The notes below the pieces were generated by a model. The model saw nothing but the letters and a program-made list of their open reading frames with translations, had not been told where the DNA came from and made no database searches. Of a stretch of 52,960 nucleotides of DNA, positions 43,146 through 51,960 are shown piece by piece (within the stretch, counting starts at the first letter, position 1; every line of letters starts with the position of its first letter). Source of the DNA: Burkholderiaceae bacterium. GTDB lineage: Bacteria > Pseudomonadota > Gammaproteobacteria > Burkholderiales > Burkholderiaceae_C. The DNA lies in the NCBI GenBank assembly GCA_018780645.1, contig JADMJJ010000030.1, positions 1-52,960 of the forward strand, written 5' to 3'. A program made the translations under genes and the position numbers.

Positions 43146-43856
43146 TCAAGGCGTACGCCGCAGCTCCACGCAATAGTCGGCCTTTGCCCCCAGCCAGTGC
43201 GTGTGGCATAGCTCCAGCGCCTGGCCCTGGCTGGCATAGCGCACCTGCTTGACCTGCAGCAGGGCGGTGCCCGGGCCTACGCCCAGCTGCCGCGCCTGCT
43301 CGGGTGTGGCGCAGACGGCGCGCACACGCTGCAGCAGGCGGGTGTCGGCCCAGCCCAGGGCCTGGAAGTAGCTGTCCATGTCCATATGCCAGTCCACCGG
43401 CTGCGGCATATAGCGCAGCGGCACGACGCTGGAGACGATGGCCGTCGGTTGGCCGGCCGGGCCGCTCAGGCTGGTGCAGCGCACTACCTCGGCCTCTGGG
43501 GACAGGCCCAGGGCCAGCACCTCCTCGGCGCTGGCGCGGCCCAGCTCGCGGCTCTGCCAGCGGGGCTTGGGCGGCTCGCGGGGCGGCGCTTCGCCGAGAG
43601 GTGCACAGCCGGCCGGATAGGTGCCCGAGCCTCGCACCCGAGTGAGCACGCCGCGCGCGCACAGCAGGGCCAGCGCCTTGCGCGCCGTGTCCCGCGAGAC
43701 CGACAGCGCGTCCGACAGCATGCGCTCCGAGGGCAGCGCGTCATTGGGCGTCCAGCGGCCATGCTGCAGGCCATCATGCAGCTTGCTGGCCAGCTGCATA
43801 TACAGCGGCGTCTGCGCTGTCCGAGTCAACGCCAGCGCCAAGCCCGACTTGTCCAT
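43146..43856 (-). CDS. GntR-family regulator (NagQ/NagR, HutC subfamily)
   Basis: This 236-residue regulator has an N-terminal winged helix (LYMQLASKLHDGLQHGRW, LPSERMLSDALSVSRDTARKALALL) and a C-terminal UTRA ligand domain (residues 85-235). HutC/YvoA-like members respond to GlcNAc-6-phosphate or related amino sugars, which fits the chitinase and NagX genes beside it. It lies 136 bp below nagX on the same strand. A PmrA-like box (43970-43986) lies in that gap. The exact effector is an inference. Confidence 0.88.
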   Translation of the reverse strand: MDKSGLALALTRTAQTPLYMQLASKLHDGLQHGRWTPNDALPSERMLSDALSVSRDTARKALALLCARGVLTRVRGSGTYPAGCAPLGEAPPREPPKPRWQSRELGRASAEEVLALGLSPEAEVVRCTSLSGPAGQPTAIVSSVVPLRYMPQPVDWHMDMDSYFQALGWADTRLLQRVRAVCATPEQARQLGVGPGTALLQVKQVRYASQGQALELCHTHWLGAKADYCVELRRTP

Positions 43857-43969
43857 AGAAACTTCGCCTCCCGGTCACGGCCCGGGCTTGTGGCCCGAGT
43901 GCCGCGACACATGCTCTGTGTATGCGCAGCAATGTGGCATGCACAGGCTTCAGCAATGAACAAGATTCG

Positions 43970-43986
43970 CTTAAGAGCGAGTTAAG
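43970..43986 (-). promoter_or_regulatory. PmrA/QseB-like box above the GntR gene
   Basis: On the minus strand this reads CTTAAC, TCGCT, CTTAAG: two TTAA hexamers with a 5-bp spacer, the same architecture as at 41058 and 48714. It lies 113 bp above the GntR start, in the nagX-gntR gap. No clear -10 follows at the expected 11 bp, so its activity here is uncertain. Confidence 0.5.
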
Positions 43987-43992
43987 ACCCTC

Positions 43993-45207
43993 TCAGATGC
44001 GCAGGCGCAGGCCCCGACCCGCCAGCCAGCGCACCAGCAGGGCCACCCCCAGCGCATAGACCACGGCGTACAGAATACCGGCCAGGCCGCTGCGCAGCAG
44101 CAAGGGCAGCTGCAAGTGGCCCCAGGCCATCAGCGCACCGACGATGAAGGGAATCAGGTAGGCCACCAGCGGATTGGCTGCCACCGGCGCCAGCAGGCCA
44201 GGAAACAACGAACGGCCCCTGCACTCGATCCACGCATACAGCGCGACGAAGATCAGCACACAGCTGGCCGCGCTGTACAGCGCCCAGCTGGGCGTGGCAT
44301 AGATCTTGGAAATCCTGTACTCGGGCCTCAGCAGCGCGGCCAGCAGGGCAAGCGCGAGGGCAAAGCCCAGCGCCAGTGTGAAGCGCCGTGATTCGCTGCG
44401 CTGCGCGGTGGCGTCAAAAAAGATCAGCGCACAGGCGCAGCCGCACAGCACGATGGCCGCATGCGACGCATGCCCCTCCTGGCTGAACAGCTGACTCAAT
44501 GCCGCACTGCCCGTGACCCAGGACGCATGGTGGGCCAGGTAGTAGCCCAGGCACAGCGCGATCATCACCAGCACACCGGCCAGGCGGCCGCGCACCAGCC
44601 AGAATCCCAGGCAGGCCAGCAGATAGGCCCAACCGATCAGGCCCAGGATGCCCCACCATTGCGGTGTGATGCCGGTCTCGCCGGACTCACCGCCCCGGTA
44701 GACCCAGGCCAGCAACAGCAGCAGGACCACACCGGCCACCCGCCAACCCAGGACCAGTGCCGGGCCGCCCCGCACACTGCCCCAGATCAGAAAGGCCGCG
44801 ACATAGCTGAGCAGCGCCCAGACGGTGACTGGCAGGGCCATGCTGGCCTGGTGAAAGCCGCTCTCGGCATTGACCATGAACACGCCTATCACCACCAGGC
44901 CCAGTGCCCGTTGCAGCACATGCAGCTGCACCTGCAGCGGCCCATTGCCCTGGGCCAGGCGCTGCTGCAGCGCAAACGGCACCGACATGCCGACGATGAA
45001 CAGAAAGGCCGGGAACACGACATCGACAAAGCTCATCGCGTCGGCATCCGCCGGCATGTGTTGCATCCAGGCCGGCAGGCCCGCCACGCCATGCCATTCA
45101 TTGACGATGATCATCACCAGCACGGTCAGCGCACGAAACGCATCGATGGAGACGATGCGACCGGCGCGTACCGGTGGTCCGAAGGGCGTGTTCCCGGCGC
45201 GCACCAT
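43993..45207 (-). CDS. nagX: NagX-like membrane protein (HGSNAT/DUF5009-type acyltransferase)
   Basis: This 404-residue inner-membrane protein has ten or more hydrophobic segments. The N-terminal signature includes SIDAFRALTVLVMIIVNEWHG and DVVFPAFLFIVGMSVPFAL, typical of the COG4299/HGSNAT-like family. Relatives are called NagX in bacterial N-acetylglucosamine regulons; lysosomal HGSNAT acetylates glucosamine. The ATG at 45207 overlaps the TonB receptor stop (TGATG), so translation is coupled. It may acetylate or transport chitin-derived glucosamine; the exact role of NagX is not established. Confidence 0.88.
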   Translation of the reverse strand: MVRAGNTPFGPPVRAGRIVSIDAFRALTVLVMIIVNEWHGVAGLPAWMQHMPADADAMSFVDVVFPAFLFIVGMSVPFALQQRLAQGNGPLQVQLHVLQRALGLVVIGVFMVNAESGFHQASMALPVTVWALLSYVAAFLIWGSVRGGPALVLGWRVAGVVLLLLLAWVYRGGESGETGITPQWWGILGLIGWAYLLACLGFWLVRGRLAGVLVMIALCLGYYLAHHASWVTGSAALSQLFSQEGHASHAAIVLCGCACALIFFDATAQRSESRRFTLALGFALALALLAALLRPEYRISKIYATPSWALYSAASCVLIFVALYAWIECRGRSLFPGLLAPVAANPLVAYLIPFIVGALMAWGHLQLPLLLRSGLAGILYAVVYALGVALLVRWLAGRGLRLRI

Positions 45208-47873
45208 CAGTAGTTGACCGTGGCCCGCACGCCGAACATGCGCGGCGGGTTGTAGCTGTTGTAGGTGTAGCCCCCGGCATTGCCCTGGCCCATCCAGTTC
45301 TTCACGATGTTGTTGCTGAGGTTGGTGCCCCACAGCTCGACATCCCACTTGCCGTCGGCGCCGGCCAGCTTTACCGCCGCATTCCAGTTGGTGTAGGCCT
45401 TCTGGTAGTCGCCTATGACCGGGTTGTCGAGGTTGCGCACGGTGAAGTACATGCGGCTCTGGTAGCGCATGCCCAGCGACGGGGTCAGGGTCATGCCATT
45501 GCCAAGGGCCAGGTCATGCCCGTAGTTCAGCGCGAACGAGTACTTGGGCGCCATTGGCAGCTGGTGGCCGGTCACGTCCAGGATGGCGCGGCCACGCTTG
45601 GTCGGGTCGGAGCCCAGATAGACCGGCGCGCAGGGCGGCGCGCCGAACTCGGCGCGGTAGCCGCAGATCCAGTTGTCGTCGAAGGTCGGGTAGGCATCGA
45701 CCTTGGAGTGCAGCACCGAGGCATAGCCCGAGAGGTTGCCGTTCTTCCAGGGCAGGGCCTTGAACTCGAGTTCCAGGCCCTGGATGGTGGAGCGGCCGAT
45801 GTTCTCGGTCTTCCAGCCCTGCACCACCTCGCAGGCCGGATTCCAGTCCGGACAGGTCTCGCCCTCGCGCAGCTTGCGCACACCGACGGCATTCATGCCG
45901 GTCGCATGCATGTCCTTGTACTTGGTGTTGAAGTAGACGGCGCTGAACTCCAGCTTGTTGTCGAAATAGCGGCCCTTGTGGCCGATCTCGAAGTTGGTCG
46001 TGGTCTCGGGGTTGTATTCGAGGAAGTTGTACTTCTGGGTCGAGCCGTCGGCGCAGGTGCCGCCGCCGCAGGTGTCGAACTTGTCGCCGAAGCCGCCCGG
46101 CCGGTAGCCGGTGGCCAGCGAGGCGAAGACCATCTGCTTGGGATTGAAGTCGTACTGCAGACCCAGGCGGTAGGTCGGCTTCTTCCAGCTCAGGGTGTGC
46201 GAGTTGATCGTCGGCGATGGATAGACACCGATGCCGGCAAACGGGCCCATGCCGAAGGTGAAGTCCGTGCCGTTGTGCGGCGTGCACATGCCGGGCGCGC
46301 AGGGCGGCGCGTACTTGCCGTTGTAGTACCAGGGCTCGCTGGCGTCCCACAGGCCGGCGCTGATGCCGCCGTTGTCGGTGCGGCTGTCGCGGCTGTAGCG
46401 GAAGCCCACGGTGCCGGTCAGCTTCTCGGCCAGGGCGATATCTGCCTGGGCGAAGAAGGCCTTGGACTCGACACGACGATCGGGCTGACCGTAGAACTGG
46501 CCCTGGGGCATCGCATAGGGAGCGGCAATCAGATTGTCCTGGGCGAAGTCGATCGCATTCTTTTCAGACAGGGTGAACACCCCGGCCACATAGCGCCACT
46601 TGCTGAAGCTCTGCTTGAGCTGCAACTCGTTGACCCAGGAGCGGTAGTTGGAGTTGAGCGTGTAGCTGGCCCAGTCGATCGCATGCTGATTGCCCCAGTT
46701 GCCATCGGCCGTCATCACGCCAACGTCGCCGGGCAGCCAGTTCTGGCCGCCGTCGTCGTCATGCTGCTGGTAGCGCTTTTGCTTGGCGTAGGCGACCTTG
46801 TAACCGAGCTCGGTGGTGTCGTTGAGCTTCCAGGTCAGCGAGCTGCGCAGCGTGTCAATGGTCATGTCGATCTTGCCCGGCACATTGACCTTGGCATACC
46901 ACTGGCCCTGCGGACCGCAGGCGAAGCGGGTGCCTGCCGCCATCTCGCAATCCTTCAGGCCGACCTCGCCGGCGCTGCCGTTCTTGTAATGCTCGAAGCC
47001 GCCTATCCACTCGATGTCGCGGTTCACGGCCAGGCGCGCCGTCAGGCGGGCCGCCCACTGATCGGTGTTGGTGTAGTACTCGCTCGGCGAGACCTTCTTG
47101 TTCAGACGCTGGTCCACATCGGGCTTGCCATCGGGCGAGAAGCTGCCATCGGGCTTCTTGATGCCGCGGTCATCCAGGTCCTGCTCCTGCTTGATGTAGC
47201 CGTCGCGCTTGTCCACCATCACGGCGGCGCGCACCGCCAGGTTGTCGCCCAGCGCCAGGTTATAGACCGAGCGCAGCTGCTTGGCGTTGTAGTTGCCCAG
47301 CTGCACCGAGGTCCAGCCGTAGTTGGACTTGAAGTCGGGCTTGGCGGGCAGGATGTTGACCACGCCGGCCGTCGAGTTGCGGCCGAACAGGGTGCCCTGG
47401 GCGCCGCGCAGCACCTCGACCTGGTCCAGGTCGAACATCAGCGCCAGCGAGCCCTGTGGCCGCGGCGAGTAGATGCCGTCGATGTGCACGCCGACCGCCG
47501 GGTCGCCGATTTCGGTGAAGTTGGTCGAGGTCACGCCGCGGATCGAGATCTGCACACCCGAGTCGGCATTGGACAGCCCGAACTGCAGATTGGGCACCAT
47601 GCCGCTGAGGTTCATCAGCTCCTTGACGTTGTCACGCACCAGGTCGTCGCCCTTCAGCGCGGTCACGGCCACCGGCGTCTTCAGCAGGCTGGTGTTGACG
47701 CGGGTGGCCGTGACTGTGATCTGCGGCAATTCCTTGAGCTCCTTCTTGTCCTTGACCTCCTGCTCGGCCTTGCTGTCCTGGGCCCAGGCGGGCGCGGCCC
47801 ATAGCAGGGCGGCGACCGCGGCGGCGCAGGCCGTCAGTGCACCCGGCTGGCGGTGGAATTGAGTGTGCTGCAT
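45207..47873 (-). CDS. TonB-dependent receptor, likely chitooligosaccharide uptake
   Basis: This 888-residue receptor starts at ATG 47873, with AGAGGAG about 6 nt upstream. The signal peptide (core CAAAVAALLWAAPAWA) is followed by a lysine/glutamate-rich stretch, a TonB box (PQITVTATR), a plug domain (QVEVLRGAQGTLFGRNSTAGVVNI) and a beta-barrel. The barrel region has several cysteine pairs (CAPGMC, CGGGTC). The last strand ends MFGVRATVNY. It lies 41 bp below the chitinase gene and overlaps nagX, so import of the chitinase product is likely (inference from context). Confidence 0.92.
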   Translation of the reverse strand: MQHTQFHRQPGALTACAAAVAALLWAAPAWAQDSKAEQEVKDKKELKELPQITVTATRVNTSLLKTPVAVTALKGDDLVRDNVKELMNLSGMVPNLQFGLSNADSGVQISIRGVTSTNFTEIGDPAVGVHIDGIYSPRPQGSLALMFDLDQVEVLRGAQGTLFGRNSTAGVVNILPAKPDFKSNYGWTSVQLGNYNAKQLRSVYNLALGDNLAVRAAVMVDKRDGYIKQEQDLDDRGIKKPDGSFSPDGKPDVDQRLNKKVSPSEYYTNTDQWAARLTARLAVNRDIEWIGGFEHYKNGSAGEVGLKDCEMAAGTRFACGPQGQWYAKVNVPGKIDMTIDTLRSSLTWKLNDTTELGYKVAYAKQKRYQQHDDDGGQNWLPGDVGVMTADGNWGNQHAIDWASYTLNSNYRSWVNELQLKQSFSKWRYVAGVFTLSEKNAIDFAQDNLIAAPYAMPQGQFYGQPDRRVESKAFFAQADIALAEKLTGTVGFRYSRDSRTDNGGISAGLWDASEPWYYNGKYAPPCAPGMCTPHNGTDFTFGMGPFAGIGVYPSPTINSHTLSWKKPTYRLGLQYDFNPKQMVFASLATGYRPGGFGDKFDTCGGGTCADGSTQKYNFLEYNPETTTNFEIGHKGRYFDNKLEFSAVYFNTKYKDMHATGMNAVGVRKLREGETCPDWNPACEVVQGWKTENIGRSTIQGLELEFKALPWKNGNLSGYASVLHSKVDAYPTFDDNWICGYRAEFGAPPCAPVYLGSDPTKRGRAILDVTGHQLPMAPKYSFALNYGHDLALGNGMTLTPSLGMRYQSRMYFTVRNLDNPVIGDYQKAYTNWNAAVKLAGADGKWDVELWGTNLSNNIVKNWMGQGNAGGYTYNSYNPPRMFGVRATVNY

Positions 47874-47914
47874 GGCTGTCTCCTCTGTTGATATTGAATA
47901 TGGGAGGGCGGCCT

Positions 47915-48616
47915 TCAGCACGTGAGCTGCTGGCCGGGGGTGACGTCGAAAAGGGTCGCGGCGCGCGTGTAGAAGCCGACGCGGCGGGCCTGCTTGGCGG
48001 TGGCGGCGGCATCGCCGGGTTTGTCGCACTCGATCACGCCATTGATGCTGCGTGTGCTCTGGCCGAAGCCGGCGCCGCTGACGATGGCCAGGTGCGGGCT
48101 CATGCTGCCGGGGCCGACCTGCGTCATCCAGTACCAGACGGCCGTCTGCCAGGCGATCTTGGGGTCGCTGGCGATGCGATCCGGCTCGGCCCACAGGTCC
48201 AGGTTCAGCGCCCGGCCGGCGGCCAGGTACATATAGTTCCAGGACAGCTGGATGGGCCCGCGGCCGTAGTACTGGCGGCCCGGTGCGCAGGGCTCGCCGG
48301 GCCCGACCCGGCAATAGCTGTCGTAGTTGGCCTGGTTGTACTCGCGCACGGCGCGCAGCTGGTCGGACTCGTGGGCGATATGGGCCAGAAAGGCCGCCAT
48401 CTCGCGGCGGTCCAGCGCTTCGTCGCCCGAGTCGGCAAAGCCGGGATAGGCCGCCAGTGCCTGTACGAAACCCTCATAGGTGTAGAAGGCAATGCGCTGC
48501 GGGAACAGCTGCTCGAACTGGGCCCGGCTGGGCACAAAGGGTTTTGGCGTGGCCGCAGCCGCGGCCCCGCCCGCTACGATCAAGCCAAACACCACCAACG
48601 CTCTGAGTACGCGCAC
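47915..48616 (-). CDS. Secreted GH19 chitinase
   Basis: This 233-residue enzyme has a signal peptide (about residues 1-22) and a compact GH19 catalytic domain. Family signatures are FYTYEGFVQALAAYPGF, AHIAHESDQ (general acid Glu83), REYN (possible second Glu92), YYGRGPIQLSWNY and IAWQTAVWYWMT. It should cut chitin or chitooligosaccharides. I start it at GTG 48616, which follows AGGGGGCACA; another GTG at 48649 is possible. No chitin-binding domain is present, so soluble oligomers or peptidoglycan-like polymers may be the substrate. It heads a likely operon with the TonB receptor and nagX. Confidence 0.92.
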   Translation of the reverse strand: MRVLRALVVFGLIVAGGAAAAATPKPFVPSRAQFEQLFPQRIAFYTYEGFVQALAAYPGFADSGDEALDRREMAAFLAHIAHESDQLRAVREYNQANYDSYCRVGPGEPCAPGRQYYGRGPIQLSWNYMYLAAGRALNLDLWAEPDRIASDPKIAWQTAVWYWMTQVGPGSMSPHLAIVSGAGFGQSTRSINGVIECDKPGDAAATAKQARRVGFYTRAATLFDVTPGQQLTC

Positions 48617-48713
48617 TGTGCCCCCTGTGCAGCCTGGTTTGCGGCGCACCGATACTGGTACGCAACCGGTAGTAACTATCTACGTTTCTGCATCCAGAAT
48701 GCCTCAAGACATT

Positions 48714-48730
48714 CTTAAGATTGAATTAAT
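48714..48730 (+). promoter_or_regulatory. PmrA/QseB-like box and -10 of the second two-component system
   Basis: CTTAAG, ATTGA, ATTAAT repeats the TTAA-N5-TTAA layout. A -10-like TAGAGT lies at 48742-48747, again 11 bp downstream, and the ATG at 48755 follows 7 bp later. The mRNA therefore seems leaderless, as for the first system. The box is 97 bp above the chitinase start on the other strand. Confidence 0.7.
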
Positions 48731-48754
48731 ACAAGCCTTGCTAGAGTCGAGCGC

Positions 48755-49429
48755 ATGAGAGTCTGCCTAGTAGAAGACGACCTGGAGCTGGGTCGATCGC
48801 TGCAATCGCTTTTGCAGGACGCCGGTCATGAAGTGGTCTGGGTCAGGCGCGCCACCGATGCCCGCTACTGGACCGCCGAACAGCAGTTCGACGCCATGCT
48901 CCTGGACCTGGGCCTGCCCGATGGCAATGGCCTGGACCTGCTGCGCAGCGCGCGCCAGCATGACAAGCAGCTGCCCATCCTTGTCATCACCGCACGCGAC
49001 GGCATCGAGGACCGGCTGCATGGACTGGACAGCGGCGCCGACGACTATCTGGTCAAGCCCTTTGCCGGCGTCGAGCTGCTGGCGCGGCTGCGCGCGGTGG
49101 CGCGCCGCTCCGGCTTGCTGGCCGCCCCCGACGAGGTGCACGAGTGGCGCATCAAGGACCTGTGCCTGGACGAGCGCCGCATGGTCTTGGTGAGAAAGAA
49201 CCAGCGTGAGGATCAGGCCATCAATCTGTCGAAGACCGAGTTCTCCATCCTGCTGGCCCTGCTCAAGCAGCCCGACCGCGTGGTCGCGCGCCGCGAGCTG
49301 GAGGTGCGTGCCCTGCTCCATGCCGACAGCCATGCGCTGGATGTGCATATGTTCAATCTGCGCAAGAAGATCGGCGAGGGCTATATCCGCACCGTGCGCG
49401 GCGTCGGCTTCGTGATCGAGCAGGCCTGA
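48755..49429 (+). CDS. OmpR/QseB-family response regulator (second copy)
   Basis: This 224-residue protein has a receiver (phospho-Asp51 in LLDLGLPDG, Lys in YLVKPF) and an OmpR-type winged helix (LSKTEFSILLALL, LDVHMFNLRKKIGEG). It is a close paralogue of the first regulator. The ATG lies 7 bp after a -10-like TAGAGT, with no clear ribosome binding site. The stop overlaps the kinase start (TGATG). It is divergent from the GH19 chitinase operon. Confidence 0.93.
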   Translation: MRVCLVEDDLELGRSLQSLLQDAGHEVVWVRRATDARYWTAEQQFDAMLLDLGLPDGNGLDLLRSARQHDKQLPILVITARDGIEDRLHGLDSGADDYLVKPFAGVELLARLRAVARRSGLLAAPDEVHEWRIKDLCLDERRMVLVRKNQREDQAINLSKTEFSILLALLKQPDRVVARRELEVRALLHADSHALDVHMFNLRKKIGEGYIRTVRGVGFVIEQA

Positions 49430-50826
49430 TGCGGCCCCTGCCCGCGATGGTCGTGGTGGCGCCCAGCAAGTCGCTGCTCAAGCGCACCTTCGGCGCCTTC
49501 TTCGGCGTGGTGCTGCTGGTCTGGTGCGGGTTGATGGCGCGCGAGATCTACGACGTGAAGATCGTCCATGCCCGCAACGGCCAGGCCTGGAACCATGTCT
49601 GGGCCCAGCATGTGCGGCTGCAGACCCAGCTCTGGCTCGATCAGCCCGACAAGCTGCAGGCCGTGCTGGCCGAGCTGGAGCGGTTGCGCGCCCAGGAGTG
49701 GCAGGAGATGGGCTATGAGCCGCCCATCATCGAGCTGCAGGTCTGGCAAGGCGAGCGGCTGATCCACCGCTTCGCACCACAGGGCCTGGGCGCGCGCTCA
49801 CCGCCCGATGTGCAACGCCTCGCCAGCGATGATCAGTGGCTGTATGTCGAGGCCCGTGCGCCCGAGCAGGGCGTGGTGGTGCGGCGCTGGCAGGAGGTGC
49901 CCGGAGCCTGGCACTTCAGCCTGCAGGGCCTGGCCTATTACGCCCGGCCGCTGTTCTACAGCCTGCCGCTGATGCTGGCCGTGGCCTGGCTGCTGCTGCG
50001 CGCCGGCTTCGGGCCGCTGAGGCGCATGGCCAAGCAGATCGCGCGGCGCTCGGCCAAGGACCTGTCGCCGCTGCGCCCCTCGGCCTATGTGGAGCTGGCC
50101 CCGGTAGTCAACTCCGTCAATGCGCTGATGACGCGGCTGCAGGACCGGCTGGAGCGCGAGCGCGAGTTCCTGCTCGACGCCGCCCACGAACTGAAGACGC
50201 CGCTGGCGGTGATACAGCTCAACGCCGAGTCACTGCAGCAGTCTCCCGATGCGGGCCGCAGGGCCGAGAGCACGCAGCGCCTGGTCGAGGGTGTGCGCCG
50301 GGCCACGCACACGGTGCATCAGTTGCTGGCGCTGGCACGCTCCGGCGGCGACACCGAGGCCATGGACCTGCGCGAGCACGATCTGGTGGCCCTGGCCCGT
50401 GACCGCATCCTGCTGGCCAGCCAACTGGCCGTGCGCCGCAACACCTATGTGGAGCTGCTGGCGCCCGAGACCTGCCCGATGCAGATGAACCGCGAGAGCA
50501 TGGGCTCGCTGATCGACAACCTGGTGGACAACGCCGTCAAGTACTCGCCCCCGGACAGCCGCGTGCTGCTGCAAATCGACAGTGATGACGACACCGTACG
50601 GCTGAGCGTGGCCGACCAGGGGCCCGGCATACCGCCCGCCCTGCATCAGAAGGTGTTCGAGCGCTTCTTCCGCGGGCCCGATCAGGAGCAATCGGGCAGC
50701 GGCCTGGGTCTGGCCATCGTCGAGCGCGTGGCCGCCCTGCATGGCGCCAGCATCGCGTTGAGCCAGGGGCTTGAGGGCAGCGGCCTGTGCGTGCTGGTGA
50801 GCTTCCCGCGGCGAGCGGGCCGCTGA
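49429..50826 (+). CDS. Sensor histidine kinase (second copy)
   Basis: This 465-residue kinase is paralogous to the first. TM1 lies at about residues 22-38 and TM2 at 174-193, with a periplasmic sensor between them (EMGYEPP, VPGAWHFSLQGLAYYA). The H-box is FLLDAAHELKTPLA (His253), the N-box NLVDNAVKYSP and the G-boxes DQGPGIPPA and GSGLGLAIVER. The sensor differs from the first copy much more than the catalytic core does, so the two may read different ligands. It converges on the ABC ATPase gene with a 2-bp gap. Confidence 0.92.
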   Translation: MRPLPAMVVVAPSKSLLKRTFGAFFGVVLLVWCGLMAREIYDVKIVHARNGQAWNHVWAQHVRLQTQLWLDQPDKLQAVLAELERLRAQEWQEMGYEPPIIELQVWQGERLIHRFAPQGLGARSPPDVQRLASDDQWLYVEARAPEQGVVVRRWQEVPGAWHFSLQGLAYYARPLFYSLPLMLAVAWLLLRAGFGPLRRMAKQIARRSAKDLSPLRPSAYVELAPVVNSVNALMTRLQDRLEREREFLLDAAHELKTPLAVIQLNAESLQQSPDAGRRAESTQRLVEGVRRATHTVHQLLALARSGGDTEAMDLREHDLVALARDRILLASQLAVRRNTYVELLAPETCPMQMNRESMGSLIDNLVDNAVKYSPPDSRVLLQIDSDDDTVRLSVADQGPGIPPALHQKVFERFFRGPDQEQSGSGLGLAIVERVAALHGASIALSQGLEGSGLCVLVSFPRRAGR

Positions 50827-50828
50827 AG

Positions 50829-51935
50829 TCAGTTCAGGCGCAGGCCACTCCTGGCATCGAACACAGAGCGCCCCTCGGGCAGCAGATCCAGCGCCAGCGG
50901 CACGCCCACGCGGGCACGGCTGCCACCCGCGCAGCGGGCGCACAGGCGCTGGCCGCCGCCCAGGTCTACGACAACATAGGTATCGGCGCCGGTCGGTTCG
51001 ATCAGCAGCACCGGGGCGATCACGCGCAGGGCGCCCAACGGCGGCACCTCACCCTCGGCCGGGCAGACGTTCTCGGGCCGCAGCCCCAGGGTCACCGCGC
51101 CGTGCCCGCCCGGGGCCAGGTCTTGCACCGGCCAGTCCTGGCTCACGCCCTGGATGGCCAGACGCAGCACGGCGCGGCCCTCCTGCTGCAGCCACCGGGC
51201 CGGCAGCAGATTGATGGCCGGCGAGCCCATGAAGGCGGCGACGAACTGATTCGCCGGCCGGTGGTAGATCTTCTCGGGCGTGCCGAACTGCTGGATCTGG
51301 CCGTGGTTCATCACCGCGATCTTGTGGCCCAAGGTCATCGCCTCGACCTGATCGTGCGTCACATAGACCGCCGTGGTGCGCAGGCGCTGGTGCAGCAGCT
51401 TGATCTCGGCCCGCATCTCGGCGCGCAGCTTGGCGTCCAGATTCGACAACGGCTCGTCGAACAGAAACACCTTGGGCCGGCGCGCCAGCGCCCGCCCCAT
51501 CGCCACCCGCTGGCGCTGGCCGCCGGACAGCTGTGCCGGCCGACGCGCGAGCAGCGGCACGATCTGCAGCATCTCGGCCACCTCGAGCACGCGGGCCTCG
51601 CGTTCGGCGCGCGGCCAGCGCTGCATCTCCAGGCCGAAGCCCAGGTTCTCGGCCACCGTCATGTTCGGGTACAGCGCGTAGTTCTGGAACACCATCGCGA
51701 TGTCACGGTCCTTGGGACTCAGCGTATCGACGCGGTGGCCGGCGATATGGATCTCGCCGGCATCGGCCTGCTCCAACCCGGCGATCAGGTTCAGCAGCGT
51801 GGACTTGCCACAGCCCGAGGGGCCGACCAGTATCAGGAACTCGCCCTCGTCGATCTCCAGGTCGATGTGCTGGAGCACGGCCTGCTGGCCGAAGCCCTTG
51901 CTCAGCCCGGTGATACGCAATCCTGTCGTCGTCAT
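50829..51935 (-). CDS. Sugar ABC transporter ATP-binding protein (UgpC/MsmK-like)
   Basis: This 368-residue ATPase of the MalK/UgpC/MsmK family has Walker A (GPSGCGKST), Q-loop (VFQNYALYP), signature (LSGGQRQRVAMGRAL), Walker B (VFLFDEPLSNLD) and switch His (YVTHDQVEA). The C-terminal regulatory OB-fold domain is present (LGLRPENV). It powers carbohydrate import with the two permeases upstream. The binding protein is not in the window. Chitobiose or GlcNAc is a likely cargo from the context only. The ATG at 51935 follows AAGGG at about 10 nt. Confidence 0.93.
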   Translation of the reverse strand: MTTTGLRITGLSKGFGQQAVLQHIDLEIDEGEFLILVGPSGCGKSTLLNLIAGLEQADAGEIHIAGHRVDTLSPKDRDIAMVFQNYALYPNMTVAENLGFGLEMQRWPRAEREARVLEVAEMLQIVPLLARRPAQLSGGQRQRVAMGRALARRPKVFLFDEPLSNLDAKLRAEMRAEIKLLHQRLRTTAVYVTHDQVEAMTLGHKIAVMNHGQIQQFGTPEKIYHRPANQFVAAFMGSPAINLLPARWLQQEGRAVLRLAIQGVSQDWPVQDLAPGGHGAVTLGLRPENVCPAEGEVPPLGALRVIAPVLLIEPTGADTYVVVDLGGGQRLCARCAGGSRARVGVPLALDLLPEGRSVFDARSGLRLN

Positions 51936-51960
51936 CTACTACTACCCTTGCTACCCCAAA

